From NCBI GenBank assembly GCA_030145015.1, contig JAQYWI010000231.1, positions 1 through 7,708 on the forward strand: a DNA stretch of 7,708 nt, given 5' to 3'. The notes beneath the pieces were generated by a model, which saw only the letters and a program-made list of their open reading frames with translations, was not told the origin of the DNA and searched no databases. Source of the DNA: Desulfobacterales bacterium (GTDB lineage Bacteria > Desulfobacterota > Desulfobacteria > Desulfobacterales > JAHEIW01). Positions within the stretch are counted from its first letter, which is position 1. Each line of letters starts with the position of its first letter. Positions 6,069 to 7,708 of this stretch are shown here, one piece after another. The translations under genes and the position numbers were made by a program.

Positions 6069-7544
6069 TTAATTATTGTGGCGACGAAATTTTTCATAAA
6101 TATGGGACAATTTGTGCTTTAAATTTTCATCGTACTTCTTATCATTTTCGCTTGGCCGCCAATTTGGTGATATTTCAGAGAGTGCTTCATCCAGCTGCCA
6201 TTTGTGTGTAAATTTCCTGCCCTCAAGTTTTTCAAGGTCGTTTTTTTCCTTCTGGGTAATCCAGTGCGGATCAATACTTATCGTTTCAAGGTTTTCGTCA
6301 GTAATATCCATGTTGTCGATTTCTGCCGACTTCAAAATAAAATCTCGCTCTTTAGGTTTTAAATTTTTCGATTTCGACAAAGCACTATAGAAGTGCTCTG
6401 CATCAGGGAATTCTTTTCCTATAATATTTTCAGTTTCTTTGAGAGAAATGCCTTGTTTTTGGATTCGAGCCATGGCTTCTGAAGTTATGGCATAGGCTAC
6501 CGGGCGATAGGATTTTTGTTCAAAAACATTTTGCAAAAAAAATAGTGAGATAAAGCTTACCAGAGCTGCTATGATCGGTGTCACTGCCCAGCTGCTTGCA
6601 ATACCACCCAGAACCCGCCATCGGATTCCTCTTCCACGCTTGAGCAATCCAATGCCAATGACAGCCCCTACAATGGCTTGGGAACTGGAAACAGGAACCA
6701 GAGGAATCGTGGGCAAACCGTGACCTTGCAGGAATGCTTCCAGTCCCTGTGAAGCAAATAAAAACAACACAAGAGAATGGGCAGACACCACAGCAAGTGC
6801 TGAAACCGGTGAAAGTTTCATGATCCCTTCACCGACAGTTGTCATCACTTTTCGGGAGTACGTGAGAACGCCTACGCCAATGGCAATTCCACCAATCAAA
6901 AATAGTTGCTGTGTCGAAGTTAGCTTGAATAACCCCAAAAACGAGATGTCTGTAAAGGGAGATACCGGCACGAAAACTCCCATTACATTCGCAATGTTGT
7001 TAGCACCCAGACTGTATGACCCGAATGCCCCGATAATAAAGAGGCCATAACGTGTCATGGAATCAAGCCTGAACATGTCGAGCTTCATCCGGTAGATGCC
7101 CAAAACGAGAACTTTATATAAGATCAGCGCGATCACTGCCGAAAGTATCGGACAGGCGACCCATGTTATGACAATTTTTGTTAAGGTGTGATAGTTGGTC
7201 AAAGAGCCGCTGAAAAAGTTCCAGCCGATGATTGCGCCCACAATGGCTTGGGATGTGGACACAGGATAACCGACTTTGGTCATCAAATAAACACTTGCGG
7301 CAGCTGAAAATGCGACAATGAAAGCCCCGGCGATTGCATTGACAGAGCCAAGTTTTCCAAGCGTATGCGAAGCACCTGCTCCACTGATGACAGCACCAAG
7401 AACTATGAAGATGCTGCAGCAAATTGCAGCTGTTCGAAACCGAACCATTTTGCTTCCAACAGCTGTGCCAAAAACATTGGAAGCATCATTGGCACCCAGC
7501 GACCAACCTAAAAACAAGCCACTCGAAAGAAAAAATAGAAACAT
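6069..7544 (-). CDS. PiT-family inorganic phosphate permease with long hydrophilic C-terminal tail
   Basis: The 491-residue product has the duplicated PiT signatures: GANDASN (17-23) with PVSTSQAIVGAIIGWN (94-109) in the first half, and GANNIANVMG (180-189) with PVSSSQAIVGAVIG (284-297) in the second. Membrane segments fill residues 1-340. PiT permeases import phosphate, often as a metal-phosphate complex, with protons or Na+; a few relatives carry sulfate, but the adjoining DUF47 genes favour phosphate. Unusually, residues 345-491 form a charged, helix-prone tail rich in Lys and Glu (for example KNLKPKERDFIL and KHKLSHIYEKFRRHNN) that ordinary PiT proteins lack. I recognise no domain in it. 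Counted DNA lines in the tail are 35-37% GC against 40-53% in the core. The ATG follows the upstream DUF47 stop by eight bases, so the two are co-transcribed and probably coupled. Confidence 0.93.
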   Translation of the reverse strand: MFLFFLSSGLFLGWSLGANDASNVFGTAVGSKMVRFRTAAICCSIFIVLGAVISGAGASHTLGKLGSVNAIAGAFIVAFSAAASVYLMTKVGYPVSTSQAIVGAIIGWNFFSGSLTNYHTLTKIVITWVACPILSAVIALILYKVLVLGIYRMKLDMFRLDSMTRYGLFIIGAFGSYSLGANNIANVMGVFVPVSPFTDISFLGLFKLTSTQQLFLIGGIAIGVGVLTYSRKVMTTVGEGIMKLSPVSALAVVSAHSLVLFLFASQGLEAFLQGHGLPTIPLVPVSSSQAIVGAVIGIGLLKRGRGIRWRVLGGIASSWAVTPIIAALVSFISLFFLQNVFEQKSYRPVAYAITSEAMARIQKQGISLKETENIIGKEFPDAEHFYSALSKSKNLKPKERDFILKSAEIDNMDITDENLETISIDPHWITQKEKNDLEKLEGRKFTHKWQLDEALSEISPNWRPSENDKKYDENLKHKLSHIYEKFRRHNN

Positions 7545-7552
7545 AATCCGCC

Positions 7553-7708
7553 TTAGAGAGAGCGCTTGATTACAAAAATTCGCAATTTATCTGAAACGTC
7601 TTCGGCTCTGTCTGCGATCTTATCAACATGTTTGACGAAATCCCGCAATTGCATTTTATGACTCAACGGAAGATCCTCTTGTCTGAAAATAGTTTGCTGG
7701 AGTCTTGA
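7553..7708 (-). CDS. DUF47 (PhoU-like) protein, C-terminal 51 residues (cut by window edge)
   Basis: Only the end of the gene is in the window. The visible peptide contains LSHKMQLRDFVKHVDKIADR and ends AEDVSDKLRIFVIKRSL, the characteristic last helix of DUF47/PhoU_div proteins, with the acidic DKIADRAED motif intact. These cytosolic helical-bundle proteins are encoded with PiT permeases and are thought to control or assist phosphate uptake, by analogy with PhoU and its metal clusters. The stop is eight bases before the PiT start, and an AAGG that can serve as ribosome site overlaps the stop codon, so the pair forms an operon. The N-terminal three quarters lie outside the window. Confidence 0.9.
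   Translation of the reverse strand, partial: SRLQQTIFRQEDLPLSHKMQLRDFVKHVDKIADRAEDVSDKLRIFVIKRSL

Noticed and set aside
6670..7253. Identical 14-bp DNA repeat ACAATGGCTTGGGA at 6670-6683 and 7240-7253
   Set aside because: It encodes the SQAIVG motif in both halves of the PiT permease and reflects the known internal duplication of the family.

Overview
All recognisable genes in this window lie on the minus strand, so the biological order runs from the right edge to the left. The content suggests a Gram-negative sulfate-reducing-type bacterium of the Desulfobacterota (former Deltaproteobacteria). The basis is the combination of a single-domain response regulator, an SLC13 permease with an RCK_C insert and a cytidylate-kinase-like protein, plus an APC permease with a C-terminal soluble domain. 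This placement is an inference from gene families, not from a marker gene. GC counted in single 60-base lines is about 53% in the APC and SLC13 genes, about 37-38% in the second DUF47-like gene and about 35-37% in the PiT C-terminal tail.

Right part (5316-7708): a phosphate-uptake cluster. The C-terminus of a DUF47 (PhoU-like) protein enters from the edge. Eight bases later comes a PiT-family phosphate permease with an unusual hydrophilic tail of about 145 residues. About 110 bases further is a second, divergent DUF47-like protein that has lost the acidic residues of the family's motif.

Middle part (2810-5315): an AT-rich 190-bp gap with two copies of an 11-bp direct repeat precedes an APC-superfamily amino-acid/polyamine-type permease with a C-terminal soluble domain. 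After it lies a small unrecognised gene split by a frameshift at a run of five A; adding one A would restore a 128-residue product.

Left part (1-2809): a sigma70-like promoter (TTGACA-N17-TATGCT) followed by a leader of about 185 nt with several possible hairpins. It leads into a tightly spaced three-gene unit: a stand-alone receiver-domain response regulator, an SLC13/DASS anion permease carrying two RCK_C (TrkA_C) domains, and the N-terminal part of a cytidylate-kinase-like protein that runs off the left edge.

A common thread is that all three secondary transporters carry an extra cytosolic domain, and two of them sit beside likely regulators (DUF47 proteins, a receiver protein). The families are known. 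The parts that merit a second look are the frameshifted gene, the structured leader, the degenerate DUF47 copy and the PiT tail. I see no mobile element, CRISPR array, tRNA or rRNA.
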